Shown here: piece after piece, positions 33,306-41,444 of the stretch
How the letters are laid out: every line of letters starts with the position of its first letter
Position numbering within the stretch: the stretch's first letter is position 1
Made by a program: the position numbers and the translations under genes
DNA from: Streptomyces wedmorensis
GTDB lineage: Bacteria > Actinomycetota > Actinomycetes > Streptomycetales > Streptomycetaceae
Direction: 5' to 3'
Length of the DNA stretch: 55,635 nt
Assembly (NCBI RefSeq): GCF_000716445.1
Contig: NZ_JNWK01000046.1
Span: 1 to 55,635 of the forward strand
Notes under the pieces: generated by a model
Told to the model about the DNA's origin: nothing
The model's input: the letters and a program-made list of their open reading frames with translations, nothing else
Database searches by the model: none

Positions 33306-34330
33306 GCACGCCGCCGACGGCCGGGCCGGGCCGTACACCGCGCCGGATCGGGCCCTTCGAGGTCCCGTCGATCGGCCTGGGCTGCATGAACGTCAGCCAC
33401 GCCTACGGCGTCCCCGCGACGCCGGAGGCCGCCGAGCGCCTCCTCCGGACGGCACTGGAGGAGGGCGTCACCCACTTCGACACGGCCGCGCTCTACGGCT
33501 TCGGCGCCAACGAGGAGCTGGTCGGCCGGGTGCTCGCCGCCCACCGCGAGCGGATCGTGCTGGCCAGCAAATGCGGCATGACAGGTGTCGACGGCCGGCG
33601 CGTCATCGACGGGCGACCGGAGACCATCCGACGTACCGCCGACGAGGCGCTGGCCCGGCTGCGCACCGACGTCATCGACCTCTACTACCTCCACCGCCTC
33701 GACCGGGCGGTCCCGGTGGAGGAGAGCGTCGGGGCGATGGCCGAACTCGTCACGGCCGGCAAGGTACGCGCGCTCGGCCTCTCCGAGGTGTCCGCACCGA
33801 CGCTGCGCCGGGCGCACGCGGTGCATCCCATCGCCGCGCTGCAGAACGAGTACAGCCTCTGGTCGCGCAACCCCGAGCAGGGCACCCTGGCCACCGCCCA
33901 CGAGCTGGGCGTAGCCCTGGTGGCCTTCAGCCCGTTGGCCCGCGGGTTCCTCACCTCGGCGCCGCCGGACCTCGGCGGGCTTCCCGCCGGCGACATCCGG
34001 CGGGGCATGCCCCGTTTCGACGACCGCCACTACCCCGGCAACCTGCTCCTGCGGCGCGAGCTGGAGCGGATCGCCGGGGAGGCCGGCGTCACCCTCGCAC
34101 AGTTGGCCCTGGCGTGGGTCGTCTCGCGGGGTCCGCACGTCGTCGCCATCCCCGGTACCCGATCGGTGTCCCACCTCCGGGAGAACCTGGCGGTACTCGA
34201 CGCCGTCGTACCCTCCGAGGTCCTCGACGCGGCGGGCCGCGTGCTGAACGCCTCGACCGTCCACGGGCCCCGCTACAACGAGGCCGCCCTCGCCGAGATC
34301 GACACCGAACGCTGCGGACGCGCGGGCTGA
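33302..34330 (+). CDS. aldo/keto reductase
   Basis: A 342-residue TIM-barrel reductase. The catalytic tetrad is visible: Asp and Tyr in HFDTAALYGFGANE, Lys in VLASKCGMTG and His in DLYYLHRLDRAVP. The cofactor part at the C-terminus (SRGPHVVAIPGTRSVSHLRE) is typical of NADPH enzymes. GTG 33302 overlaps the ligC stop, so it is made with the pathway. It is not a known step of protocatechuate 4,5-cleavage. It may detoxify or reduce an aldehyde (for example a benzaldehyde precursor or the semialdehyde); this is inference. It is the last gene before the operon terminator at 34338. No truncation. Confidence 0.85.
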   Translation: MSTPPTAGPGRTPRRIGPFEVPSIGLGCMNVSHAYGVPATPEAAERLLRTALEEGVTHFDTAALYGFGANEELVGRVLAAHRERIVLASKCGMTGVDGRRVIDGRPETIRRTADEALARLRTDVIDLYYLHRLDRAVPVEESVGAMAELVTAGKVRALGLSEVSAPTLRRAHAVHPIAALQNEYSLWSRNPEQGTLATAHELGVALVAFSPLARGFLTSAPPDLGGLPAGDIRRGMPRFDDRHYPGNLLLRRELERIAGEAGVTLAQLALAWVVSRGPHVVAIPGTRSVSHLRENLAVLDAVVPSEVLDAAGRVLNASTVHGPRYNEAALAEIDTERCGRAG

Positions 34331-34337
34331 GCCAGGT

Positions 34338-34379
34338 CCGGGGCACCGGGCCGACCTCCGGGTCGGTACCGTGCCCCGG
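34338..34379 (+). terminator. hairpin terminator of the lig operon
   Basis: Outer arms CCGGGGCAC (34338-34346) and GTGCCCCGG (34371-34379) are perfectly complementary. An inner arm pair (around CCGACC and GGTCGG) extends the stem with a small bulge. The hairpin starts 8 bases after the aldo/keto reductase stop. Confidence 0.75.
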
Positions 34380-34602
34380 GCCTCGTCGGCACGGGCCTCT
34401 TCGGCCCGGGGCACGGGGCGCGGGGCGCGGGGCCCCAGGATGTCCCTCGACGAACCGCCGTCGGGACCGATCGTCGTGATCGACGCCGAGCGGATCGTCC
34501 ACACCGAGCGCTGGCTGCCTCGCGAGGGCTTCGCACCGCGTCGGTTCTGGACCCGGTCGGACGGCCGGCAGGGATCCGGTCGCCGCCCGCGTCGGATCCG
34601 TG

Positions 34603-34888
34603 ACCCGCATCCGGGGCCTATCCGCGGCCCGTCGTCGTCGGTCGCCAGCCGCAGCGGCCGGTTCCGTCCCTGCCGCTCCTCGGCCAGGATCCCGCCGCTC
34701 ACCAGGCGGTCGAGGTGCGCGCTGGCCGTGGACCGCGCGACGCCGGCGGTGCGGGCCGGCTCCGACGCGGTCCAGGCCCGGCCGTCCAGCAGCGCCAGGA
34801 AGAACGCTGCGCGGGTGCGGTCCGCGAGGAGCCCCGCGAACTCGGCGAGGTCGGGACCGGCGGCGTGGGTTCCGTGGAAGTCGGTCAC
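34603..34888 (-). pseudogene. ArsR-type HTH regulator, N-terminal part only
   Basis: Residues 1-95 give an ArsR winged-helix domain: FAGLLADRTRAAFFLALLDG, VARSTASAHLDRLVSGGIL and AEERQGRNRPLRLATDDDG. After that the expected C-terminal helices are missing. The frame runs on without a stop, as arginine-rich sequence, to 33251 deep inside the antisense of the aldo/keto reductase, which no real gene would do. I therefore read the gene as truncated or frameshifted near 34603. GTG 34888 is the start. It is divergent from the flavin reductase gene (65 bp apart). An open plus-strand stretch opposite the missing part (34440-34600, with VVIDAERIVHTERWLPREGF) could be another fragment. Confidence 0.55.
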
Positions 34889-34953
34889 CCGTAGAGTCTC
34901 GTGCGGTGACAGTTCGGCCGTCGACGAAGGGTCCCGACTCTAGGGTCACGGTC
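34889..34953. promoter_or_regulatory. divergent promoter region with spaced inverted repeat
   Basis: TAGAGTC (34892-34898) and GACTCTA (34936-34942) form a perfect 7-base inverted repeat, 37 bases apart, between the ArsR fragment and the flavin reductase. Each half lies next to one start codon. It could be a dimer operator or coincidence. Confidence 0.3.
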
Positions 34954-35586
34954 ATGACGACAGCGACTCACACGCCCTCGCACACGGTGATCACCCCGAG
35001 CATTCTCTACTTCGGCACTCCGGTCGCCCTGCTGACCACGGAGAACGAGGACGGCTCCGCCAACCTGGCGCCGGTCTCCTCCGCGTGGGCGCTCGGGCAG
35101 ACAGTGGTGCTCGGCCTCGGCGCCGACGGCCGGACCGCGGCGAACCTCGCCACTCGGCCGGACCTCGTGATCAACCTTCCCTCGCCCGATCTCTGGGAGG
35201 CCGTGGAGCGGCTCGCCCCGCTCACCGGCTCCTTCCCCGTGCCCGAGGCCAAGCGGGTACGGGGCTACCGCTACGAGCCCGACAAGTTCACGGCGGCCGG
35301 CCTCACCCCCGTACCGTCCGAAACGGTGCGCGTGCCGCGCGTCGCCGAGTGCCCGCTCCAGCTGGAGGCCCGGGTCCGGCACAGCTCACCGGACGCCGAG
35401 GGTCACTTCCTGATCGTGGAGTGCGGGGTCGTACGCGTGCACGCCGACCGGCGGATCGTCGTGCCGGGCACCCAGCACGTCGACCCCGCGCTCTGGAGCC
35501 CGCTCATCTTCAACTTCCGCCACTACCAGGGCCTCGCTCCCGAACTCGGCCACTGCTTCACCTCCGAGACCCCCACCGGGCGATGA
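34954..35586 (+). CDS. flavin reductase family protein
   Basis: A 210-residue flavin-reductase-like (FMN-binding split barrel) protein. It opens with a His-rich leader and the barrel strand SILYFGTPVALLTTENEDGS, then NLAPVSSAWALGQTVVLGLG, NLATRPDLVINLPSPDLWEA and FLIVECGVVRVHADRRIVVP. Such proteins reduce flavin with NAD(P)H for a partner monooxygenase or act as stand-alone reductases. PobA carries its own FAD and NADPH site, so a link to the lig operon is not required. The 3' end overlaps the antisense of the EF-hand gene by 64 bases. ATG 34954 is the first in-frame start with domain sense. Confidence 0.8.
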   Translation: MTTATHTPSHTVITPSILYFGTPVALLTTENEDGSANLAPVSSAWALGQTVVLGLGADGRTAANLATRPDLVINLPSPDLWEAVERLAPLTGSFPVPEAKRVRGYRYEPDKFTAAGLTPVPSETVRVPRVAECPLQLEARVRHSSPDAEGHFLIVECGVVRVHADRRIVVPGTQHVDPALWSPLIFNFRHYQGLAPELGHCFTSETPTGR

Positions 35587-35936
35587 CGGGCGCGAGGCGC
35601 GAGCGCGTACGGCTCGCACCGGTCGCCGCGGGGGTGGTCGTCACCGTCTTGGACGGCCTCACGCATCGTCGGCAGCAGGTCCACCATGGCGAGCAACTCG
35701 TCCAGGTCGACCATGCCGTCACCGTCCGTGTCGACGTGGGCCGCGAGGAGGTCCCACCAGCCGAGCATGACCGAGTCCACGCGCGCGGCCAGTTCGGATC
35801 CCGGTCGCACGCGGGGCAGGCCTCTCCAACGTTCGGCGAGGGCCTCGAAGTCGCTCCGGTCCAGGTAGCCGTTTCCGTCGGCGTCGAACGCCCGGAACAT
35901 GTTCACGAGTTTGTCGCGCTGGAACTCACTGGCCAT
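35523..35936 (-). CDS. EF-hand calcium-binding protein, C-terminally shortened
   Basis: A 137-residue calerythrin-like protein. EF-hand 1 is DADGNGYLDRSD (loop residues 18-29, last position Asp instead of the usual Glu). EF-hand 2 is DTDGDGMVDLDE (69-80), with a full set of ligands. After MVDLLPTMREAVQDG (about residue 95) the sequence changes to a proline/arginine-rich tail that runs into the antisense of the flavin reductase. Relatives are about 170-180 residues with two further EF-hands, so the 3' part was probably lost by deletion or frameshift near 35650. AGGAGG precedes ATG 35936. The remaining protein could still bind Ca2+. Confidence 0.65.
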   Translation of the reverse strand: MASEFQRDKLVNMFRAFDADGNGYLDRSDFEALAERWRGLPRVRPGSELAARVDSVMLGWWDLLAAHVDTDGDGMVDLDELLAMVDLLPTMREAVQDGDDHPRGDRCEPYALAPRARHRPVGVSEVKQWPSSGARPW

Positions 35937-36162
35937 GGTCGGTCCTCCTGTCGGGGTCACCGTCGATCCTGCCCGTGCCGACTCCCGCCCCAACGGCGCC
36001 TGACGGCACGAAAGGGCGCGCCCGCCGCCCACTCGCGCACCCGACACCTCGCGCGCTCCCGTTTACCGGCTCCGGTCCACCCGGGGGACTGCCGAATGCC
36101 GGACCGAGAGAGACGGAGAAGTGTCTTGCGTCCCGCCGTCCTCCTGCAGTGGGCTGTCCGCC

Positions 36163-37770
36163 ATGAAGAAGCGAAGTGTTGCGGCACTGACTGCGGCCCT
36201 GGCCGTGGCACCCCTTCTGGCAGCCGGAGTACCGGGTCAGCGCGCGATGGCCGCCGAATCCGGCGCCGACGGTTCCTCGTCCCGCGCCGGATCGACGGTC
36301 CTGCGCGGGATCGACCTGGATACGGTGACGATCCCCGAGCTCCAGGCACGCATGAGGCGCGGTGACCTGACCTCGTCGCAGCTGACCCTCGCGTACCTCC
36401 AGCGCGTCAAGACCGTCGACCCGAAGATCAACGCGGTCCTGCGCACCAGCCCCACGGCGCTGAGCCAGGCGCTCGCCAGCGATGTCCGACACCGCCTCGG
36501 AAAGGTCCGCGGCCCGCTCGACGGCATTCCCGTCCTGCTGAAGGACAATGTGAACACCCGCGACATGCCGACGACCGCCGGCTCGCTGGCTCTGGCCGGC
36601 AGCCCACCCACCACGGACGCCGACCTCGTCACGAGGCTGCGTGCGGCCGGGGCCGTGATCCTCGGCAAGGCCAACATGTCGGAATGGGCCAACTTCCGCG
36701 CGGCCAAGCCGACATCAGGCTGGTCCGCGGTCGGAGGGCAGACCCACAACCCGTACGTCCTCGACCGCAACCCCTGCGGCTCGTCCTCCGGATCGGCCGC
36801 CGCGCTCGCCGCGTCGCTCGCGCAGGTGGCGATCGGCACCGAGACGGACGGTTCCATCGTGTGCCCGGCCGGAATGAACGGCGTCGTCGGCCACAAGCCG
36901 AGCCTCGGACTCGTCAGCCAGTCCGGCGTCGTCCCGATCTCCGCCGAGCAGGACACCGCCGGCCCCATGGCCCGCAACGTCATCGACACCGCCCTCACCC
37001 TCTCGGTGATCAGCGGGGCCGACACCGCGGGCACCGACGCCGCCTTCGGCCTCACGGCGGCCACGCAGCCCGCGGGCCTGCGCGGCAAGCGCATCGGCCT
37101 GTGGCGACTCCCCTCCCTCGGCCCCGACGTCGACGCCCTGATGACCCGCACCGCCTCCCGGCTCCGTGCGGCCGGCGCCCAGGTCATCGAGGTCACCCCG
37201 CCCTACCAGGCCAGGCTCGCCGAGCTCGAGTTCCCGGCACTCCTCAGCGAGTTCCACCGGGACATCGACACCTACCTCTCCTCCCGCAACGGCCCCCGCG
37301 ACCTCGCCGCGCTCATCGAGTTCAACCGCACCCACCCCGCCGAACAGACCTGTTTCTCCGGCCAGGAACTCTTCGAACTGGCCCTTGCCGCGCCCTCCAC
37401 CACAGACCCGCGCTACCAGGCCATGCGCGCCGAACTCGACGACCTCTCCCGCCGTTCCATCGACGAGACCATGGCCGCCCACCACCTCGACGCCATCGCC
37501 TCCCCCACCAACCCTCCCGCCTGGACCACCGACTGCTCCCGCGGCGACAACGACGTCATCCCCTCCTCCACGCCTGCCGCCGTCTCCGGCTACCCCTCCC
37601 TCTCCGTCCCCGCCGGCTTCGTCGGCGAACTCCCCGTCGGCCTCCTCCTCATGTCCGGCAACCACCAAGACGCCCGGCTCCTCGCCCTGGGCGCGGCAGT
37701 GGAACAACGCCTCGACGCGTGGCGCGCCCCGCGTTACCTGCCGTCGCTCCCGTCCGGCACCGCCGGCTGA
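36163..37770 (+). CDS. secreted amidase (amidase signature family)
   Basis: A 535-residue amidase. Signal peptide residues about 1-30 (KKRSVAALTAALAVAPLLAA) direct Sec export. The Ser-cisSer-Lys triad is complete: Lys127 in VLLKDNVNT, cis-Ser208 in the Ser-rich NPCGSSSGSAAA and nucleophile Ser231 in GTETDGSIVCPAG. The C-terminal half contains MSGNHQDARLLALGAAVEQR, as in AS-family hydrolases that cleave carboxamides, including peptide- or nitrile-derived amides. I prefer ATG 36163, which starts the signal peptide directly; GTG 36121 is in frame 14 codons earlier. It stands apart from its neighbours. Confidence 0.87.
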   Translation: MKKRSVAALTAALAVAPLLAAGVPGQRAMAAESGADGSSSRAGSTVLRGIDLDTVTIPELQARMRRGDLTSSQLTLAYLQRVKTVDPKINAVLRTSPTALSQALASDVRHRLGKVRGPLDGIPVLLKDNVNTRDMPTTAGSLALAGSPPTTDADLVTRLRAAGAVILGKANMSEWANFRAAKPTSGWSAVGGQTHNPYVLDRNPCGSSSGSAAALAASLAQVAIGTETDGSIVCPAGMNGVVGHKPSLGLVSQSGVVPISAEQDTAGPMARNVIDTALTLSVISGADTAGTDAAFGLTAATQPAGLRGKRIGLWRLPSLGPDVDALMTRTASRLRAAGAQVIEVTPPYQARLAELEFPALLSEFHRDIDTYLSSRNGPRDLAALIEFNRTHPAEQTCFSGQELFELALAAPSTTDPRYQAMRAELDDLSRRSIDETMAAHHLDAIASPTNPPAWTTDCSRGDNDVIPSSTPAAVSGYPSLSVPAGFVGELPVGLLLMSGNHQDARLLALGAAVEQRLDAWRAPRYLPSLPSGTAG

Positions 37771-37889
37771 ACGAACGGCGTGCTGAGGGCAGGGGCCGGG
37801 CGCGGGCCCGATCGCGGGGCGGGACTCGACTGCGGAAGGGTCGTGAGCCACGCCGGGACATGTCAGAGGCCTCTGCCACCATCACGTTC

Positions 37890-38447
37890 ATGACCGACAC
37901 CGACGACCTCCTCCGACGCATCGCCACACGCGCCGCCGCCGACAGCGAGGACCTCCCCGCACCCGTCAGCGCAGAGAACCTCATCCAGGCCGAGGCCCGA
38001 CTGGGCTTCGCCCTCCACCCCCTCCTCGCCCGCCTGTACCGCGAGATCGCCGATGGCGGCTTCGGTCCGGACTACCAGCTCCTGCCGCTCCTCGGACCAG
38101 GCGAATCCGTCGTCACCGAATTCCTCGCCCGCCGCGCGGCCTCCGCGACCACGGAACACCCCGAATGGCCGGACGGCGTCGTCCCCGTCCTCTCCTGGGG
38201 CTGCGGCATGTACGCCGGCGTCGACTGCCTCGACGAGGACGGCCAAGTCCTGCTCTTCGAGCCGAATCCGTACAGCGGCGGCTCGTGGGCCCCCTGCTGG
38301 TTCCTCGACTCCGCCAGTCTCGCGACCTGGCTGGACACCTGGCTCGCGGGAACGGGCTGGTTCGAGGAGGACGCCGCCGACCGGGACGACGTCCCCGAAC
38401 CGCAACCCTGGCCCCAGGCGACGGACCGCCTGGCTTCCGCCGCGTAG
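37890..38447 (+). CDS. SMI1/KNR4 family protein
   Basis: A 185-residue cytosolic protein of the SMI1/KNR4 (SUKH) type. Typical elements are ENLIQAEARLGFALHPLLAR, LYREIADGGFGPDYQLLPL, DGVVPVLSWGCGMYAGVDC and DSASLATWLDTWLAG. SUKH members are widespread immunity or regulatory proteins; here no toxin gene precedes it, so immunity is not supported. ATG 37890 begins MTDTDDLLRRIATRA; an in-frame ATG at 37860 is possible. It converges with the NADAR gene at 38541. Confidence 0.75.
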   Translation: MTDTDDLLRRIATRAAADSEDLPAPVSAENLIQAEARLGFALHPLLARLYREIADGGFGPDYQLLPLLGPGESVVTEFLARRAASATTEHPEWPDGVVPVLSWGCGMYAGVDCLDEDGQVLLFEPNPYSGGSWAPCWFLDSASLATWLDTWLAGTGWFEEDAADRDDVPEPQPWPQATDRLASAA

Positions 38448-38540
38448 GACGTGCCCGCCTTCGCACCGAGGAGGAAGAGGAGACGACGACGGACCTCGGT
38501 ACCGCTTACGGCGCGGACCCCGACGCGCTCGACGGCCCCT

Positions 38541-39659
38541 TCACAGCCCGGGGACCCCGATTCGCCGCATGTGCATTTCGGAACGGACGAGTTCGAGGAG
38601 ACGGCCGGTCCAGTTGCGGCCGCGGCCGCCGTTGTCGCCCCAGTAGGTCGAGTTCAGGTCGTCGTGGACCAGGGTGGCGCCGTCCGTGGCCAGCAGGATC
38701 TCGGCCAGCTCGGGATGCTGGTCGTACTTGGCGCGGAGCAGCCTCGTCATGACGGCGATGCGGACGTCCTCCCAGCCCTCACGGCGAGTCGCCGCGGCCG
38801 CGAGCTCGCATGCTGCGGCGGCGGTTTCCGCTGCCGTGATCGCGCTGCGGACGTCCGGCTGAGTGACCGACAGGGCCCAGTAGGCGTGGGTGACGGAGGG
38901 GTAGACGACCTCCCCGACGGTGATGGGGGCGGGGTAGCCGTTGCGCAGACCGAGGCGGCCGGGATCGGCCACCGGCCTCTTCGGATCCGAGTGATGAAGG
39001 TGCACCGCCGGGGCGTACGAGGCCTCCGGTCCGTCTACGGGGATGCGGGCCTCGTACTTCGCAGTCCAGCGGGCCCGGTCCTCGAAGTACGCAAGGGCCC
39101 TGGCGTAGTTCTCCTGCGAGACCGGCGGGTCACCCGGCAGGTACGTCTGGCCCCCTGGCCCTGCCACCAAGACCCGCAGCGGCCAGTCCTTGCTGTCCAT
39201 GTCGCCCAGCGCGTAGCGGCGCCGCGAGATCGGGATGGCCAGGAACGCGGTGTGCGCCGCCGCCCGGTTCTCCTCCGTCCGATCGGCGAGGAAGGCGTCG
39301 ACCGCGGCCAGACAACGGCCGGTCGAGTCCGGCCGCTTGTTCAGCTGGTCGATGGTGTCGCGGACTTCCGCGACCACCAGTTCGGGCGTCAACCGACTCC
39401 GCGACCCGCTGAACTTCCAACGCGCCAGATCATGCGCGGACGCCTCGGCCCCGTCCGGGAAGCTGGTGGCCACCCACCCCGCCCGGAGCTTCTCCTCGAA
39501 CTCCTCGACGGTGACCAGGCCCCAGCAGTCGATCAGCCCGTCGGCGTAGATGAAGAGGTCGGTGAGGAAGTAGCGGCCGTTGCGGATGAAGGCGTGCCGC
39601 CAGGTGCCGGGTATTTGGACGCCGTCCACGGTGCGATAGGTGATCCGTTTGCCGATCAT
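38541..39659 (-). CDS. NADAR domain protein with N-terminal DUF7638/DUF7639-like region
   Basis: A 372-residue protein. The C-terminal domain (residues about 235-365) is NADAR: GYPAPITVGEVVYPSVTHAY, then WALSVTQPD, helices with the AAACELAAAATRREGWEDVR stretch, and TYWGDNGGRGRNWTGRLLEL. NADAR enzymes act on ADP-ribose linked compounds; some reverse ADP-ribosylation of nucleic-acid bases or serve in riboflavin catabolism. The first half (MIGKRITYRTVDGVQIPGTW, then HAFIRNGRYFLTDLFIYADG) is a beta-rich module often joined to NADAR in actinomycetes. ATG 39659 is the first start giving this order. No DarT or other ADP-ribosyltransferase lies nearby. Confidence 0.8.
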   Translation of the reverse strand: MIGKRITYRTVDGVQIPGTWRHAFIRNGRYFLTDLFIYADGLIDCWGLVTVEEFEEKLRAGWVATSFPDGAEASAHDLARWKFSGSRSRLTPELVVAEVRDTIDQLNKRPDSTGRCLAAVDAFLADRTEENRAAAHTAFLAIPISRRRYALGDMDSKDWPLRVLVAGPGGQTYLPGDPPVSQENYARALAYFEDRARWTAKYEARIPVDGPEASYAPAVHLHHSDPKRPVADPGRLGLRNGYPAPITVGEVVYPSVTHAYWALSVTQPDVRSAITAAETAAAACELAAAATRREGWEDVRIAVMTRLLRAKYDQHPELAEILLATDGATLVHDDLNSTYWGDNGGRGRNWTGRLLELVRSEMHMRRIGVPGL

Positions 39660-39822
39660 CCCGTGATTGTGCCGCAGTGACCGCCGAGTGGACCTTGATT
39701 TCCCCGGGGGGCGATCACCGAACGGTCCGCACCGACCGGGACGGCTGCCGCCGGACCCCTGCCGGCCGCACCACAGGCTGCCCCCTCCCCTCGGCCAGAG
39801 GACGCCACGGCACGACAGGGCA

Positions 39823-40821
39823 CTACGACGCCTCGTGCAGGCCCCTGACGTACCAGACCGACTTCGTGCCACTGCCGCCGGGCAGCGGCTTGCGGGCGGT
39901 GAACCCCGCCCGCCGTGCGACAGCGGCGGACGCGAGGTTCTCCGGATCGACCTGGATGACCGCTTCCCTGCCGCCCTCCCCGGCCGCGTACCGGCACGCC
40001 AGAAGGACCGCCCGGGTAGCCAGGCCGCTCCCCCGCCAGGACGGGTAGAGGCCGTAGGCGACGTTCACCTGGCCGGCAGCCAAGCCCTCGGCCGCGAAGC
40101 GCAGGTCGATCGTCCCCGCGAGCGTCTCTGCCTCGCCCACCCGGATGCCGAAAGCGCGCAGCGGCCCGGCCACCTCCCACTGTTCCCGGCAGTGGCGGAC
40201 GTAGGCGTCGACGCCTGCGCGCGTTCCGGGGCCGCCGTTGAGCCAGCGGACCAGCAGGTGGTCCTCGCCCGCGAGATGCGCCTCCACGTCGTCCGGGTGC
40301 AGGGGCGACAGCGTGACGACCCCGTCGGACAGCTTCACTTCATGCATGCTGAGGGACTCGTCCTTCCCGGGTCGCCACACATACCGGACGTCCGGCTCGC
40401 GTTCCTCGTTACGGTGACCGTCGGTGCGCTCGACAGCTACGAAGCCGTGGCTCTCGTAGAAGCGGCGTGCCGGCTCGTTGACCTGGAACGTCCATAGCGC
40501 CAGCCCAGCCGGCCGATGCTGCTTCGCCAGGTCCACGAGTCGGCTGCCGATGCCCTGGCCGTGCCAGGCCGGATCGAGATAGAGCTGGTCCAGGTGTTCG
40601 CCGTCCAACACCATCATCCCGACCGCCGAGCCCCCGACCGTCGCCACCCAGGTCTCCTGGCCAGGCACGACCACCTTCCGGAACCAGGACCGGACCTGGT
40701 CGTCCGTGTGCGCCCGGCGCACGTTCGGAAGCGCCGCCGCGAAGGAACGCAGCCATACGTCGGCCACCGCGGCGGCGTCGGTGTCGACCGCACGGCGGAC
40801 GACGAAGTTCTCGATCTCCAC
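39823..40821 (-). CDS. tandem GNAT acetyltransferase (two domains fused)
   Basis: A 332-residue protein with two complete GNAT domains. Domain 1 (about 1-165) has the acetyl-CoA motif LDPAWHGQGIGSRLVDLAK and FYESHGFVAVERTDG. Domain 2 (about 170-332) has LYPSWRGSGLATRAVLLACR and AVARRAGFTARKPLPGG. An internal MHEVKLSDG at the junction looks like the start of an independent gene in other genomes, so this may be an in-frame fusion of two neighbouring genes. No stop lies between. GTG 40821 is the proposed start, without a strong Shine-Dalgarno. The acceptor substrates are unknown. Confidence 0.78.
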   Translation of the reverse strand: MEIENFVVRRAVDTDAAAVADVWLRSFAAALPNVRRAHTDDQVRSWFRKVVVPGQETWVATVGGSAVGMMVLDGEHLDQLYLDPAWHGQGIGSRLVDLAKQHRPAGLALWTFQVNEPARRFYESHGFVAVERTDGHRNEEREPDVRYVWRPGKDESLSMHEVKLSDGVVTLSPLHPDDVEAHLAGEDHLLVRWLNGGPGTRAGVDAYVRHCREQWEVAGPLRAFGIRVGEAETLAGTIDLRFAAEGLAAGQVNVAYGLYPSWRGSGLATRAVLLACRYAAGEGGREAVIQVDPENLASAAVARRAGFTARKPLPGGSGTKSVWYVRGLHEAS

Positions 40822-40900
40822 AGCGACGCATGCTCGCAGACACACGACGTGGCCGCATGCGAGTTCCGGGCCGTGCCGTCGTGGCTGACATCCTGGGGGC

Positions 40901-41299
40901 ATGAGAGCTGAGGACCAGCCCCCGCGTCCCCTTCTGGTGGTCGACGGGGCGAATGTCGTGGGATCGGTGCCGGACGGTTGGTGGCGGGATCGGCGCGGGG
41001 CGGCGGAGCGGCTGCGGGATCGGCTTGCCGTGACCGGAGGGCCGGTGGTGGGTCCGGTTGCGGGGCCGTACGAGATCGTCCTGGTCGTCGAGGGGCGTGC
41101 TCGTGGTGTGGGTTCTGTGCCCGGTGTGCGGGTCGAGGAGGCTCCCGGCAGCGGTGACGACACGATCGTCGAACTGGCGCGGGGCGCGTACGGTCGTCCC
41201 TGTCTGGTCGTCACGGCTGATCGCGAGCTGCGCGAGCGGGTGGAGGAGGCGGGTGCGCACTGTCTCGGCCCTCGTAGTCTCCCTCCGGCACCCGCCTAG
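40901..41299 (+). CDS. NYN/YacP-like nuclease domain protein
   Basis: A 132-residue protein with a PIN-like NYN fold. It shows the N-terminal acidic VVDGANVVGSVPDGWWRDRR, the middle PGSGDDTIVELARG and the C-terminal VTADRELRERVEEAG, placing Asp residues around a metal site as in PIN/NYN ribonucleases. Streptomyces homologues are often labelled NTP pyrophosphohydrolase, without evidence. ATG 40901 is the first start. It is divergent from the double GNAT gene (79 bases apart). Confidence 0.75.
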   Translation: MRAEDQPPRPLLVVDGANVVGSVPDGWWRDRRGAAERLRDRLAVTGGPVVGPVAGPYEIVLVVEGRARGVGSVPGVRVEEAPGSGDDTIVELARGAYGRPCLVVTADRELRERVEEAGAHCLGPRSLPPAPA

Positions 41300-41444
41300 G
41301 TATCGGTCGTCGGGCCACTGTTGTCCGCCGCCCCCGGAGGCGGGGGTCGGAGGCCGTCTGTGGGTGCGTCCGTGGGGCAGCGGCGACGGAGGGGATCGCA
41401 TAGCCTGTTGATCTTTCGCCGGTCGAGCCAGGGGGTGGGATCGC

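Noticed and set aside
33251..34888. 545-residue reading of the ArsR frame as a full-length gene
   Set aside because: Only the first 95 residues are domain-like; the rest is antisense to the aldo/keto reductase, so the gene is judged truncated.
40901..41299. Genuine NTP pyrophosphohydrolase (MazG/NUDIX)
   Set aside because: No NUDIX box or MazG helices; the acidic pattern fits a NYN/PIN-like fold instead.
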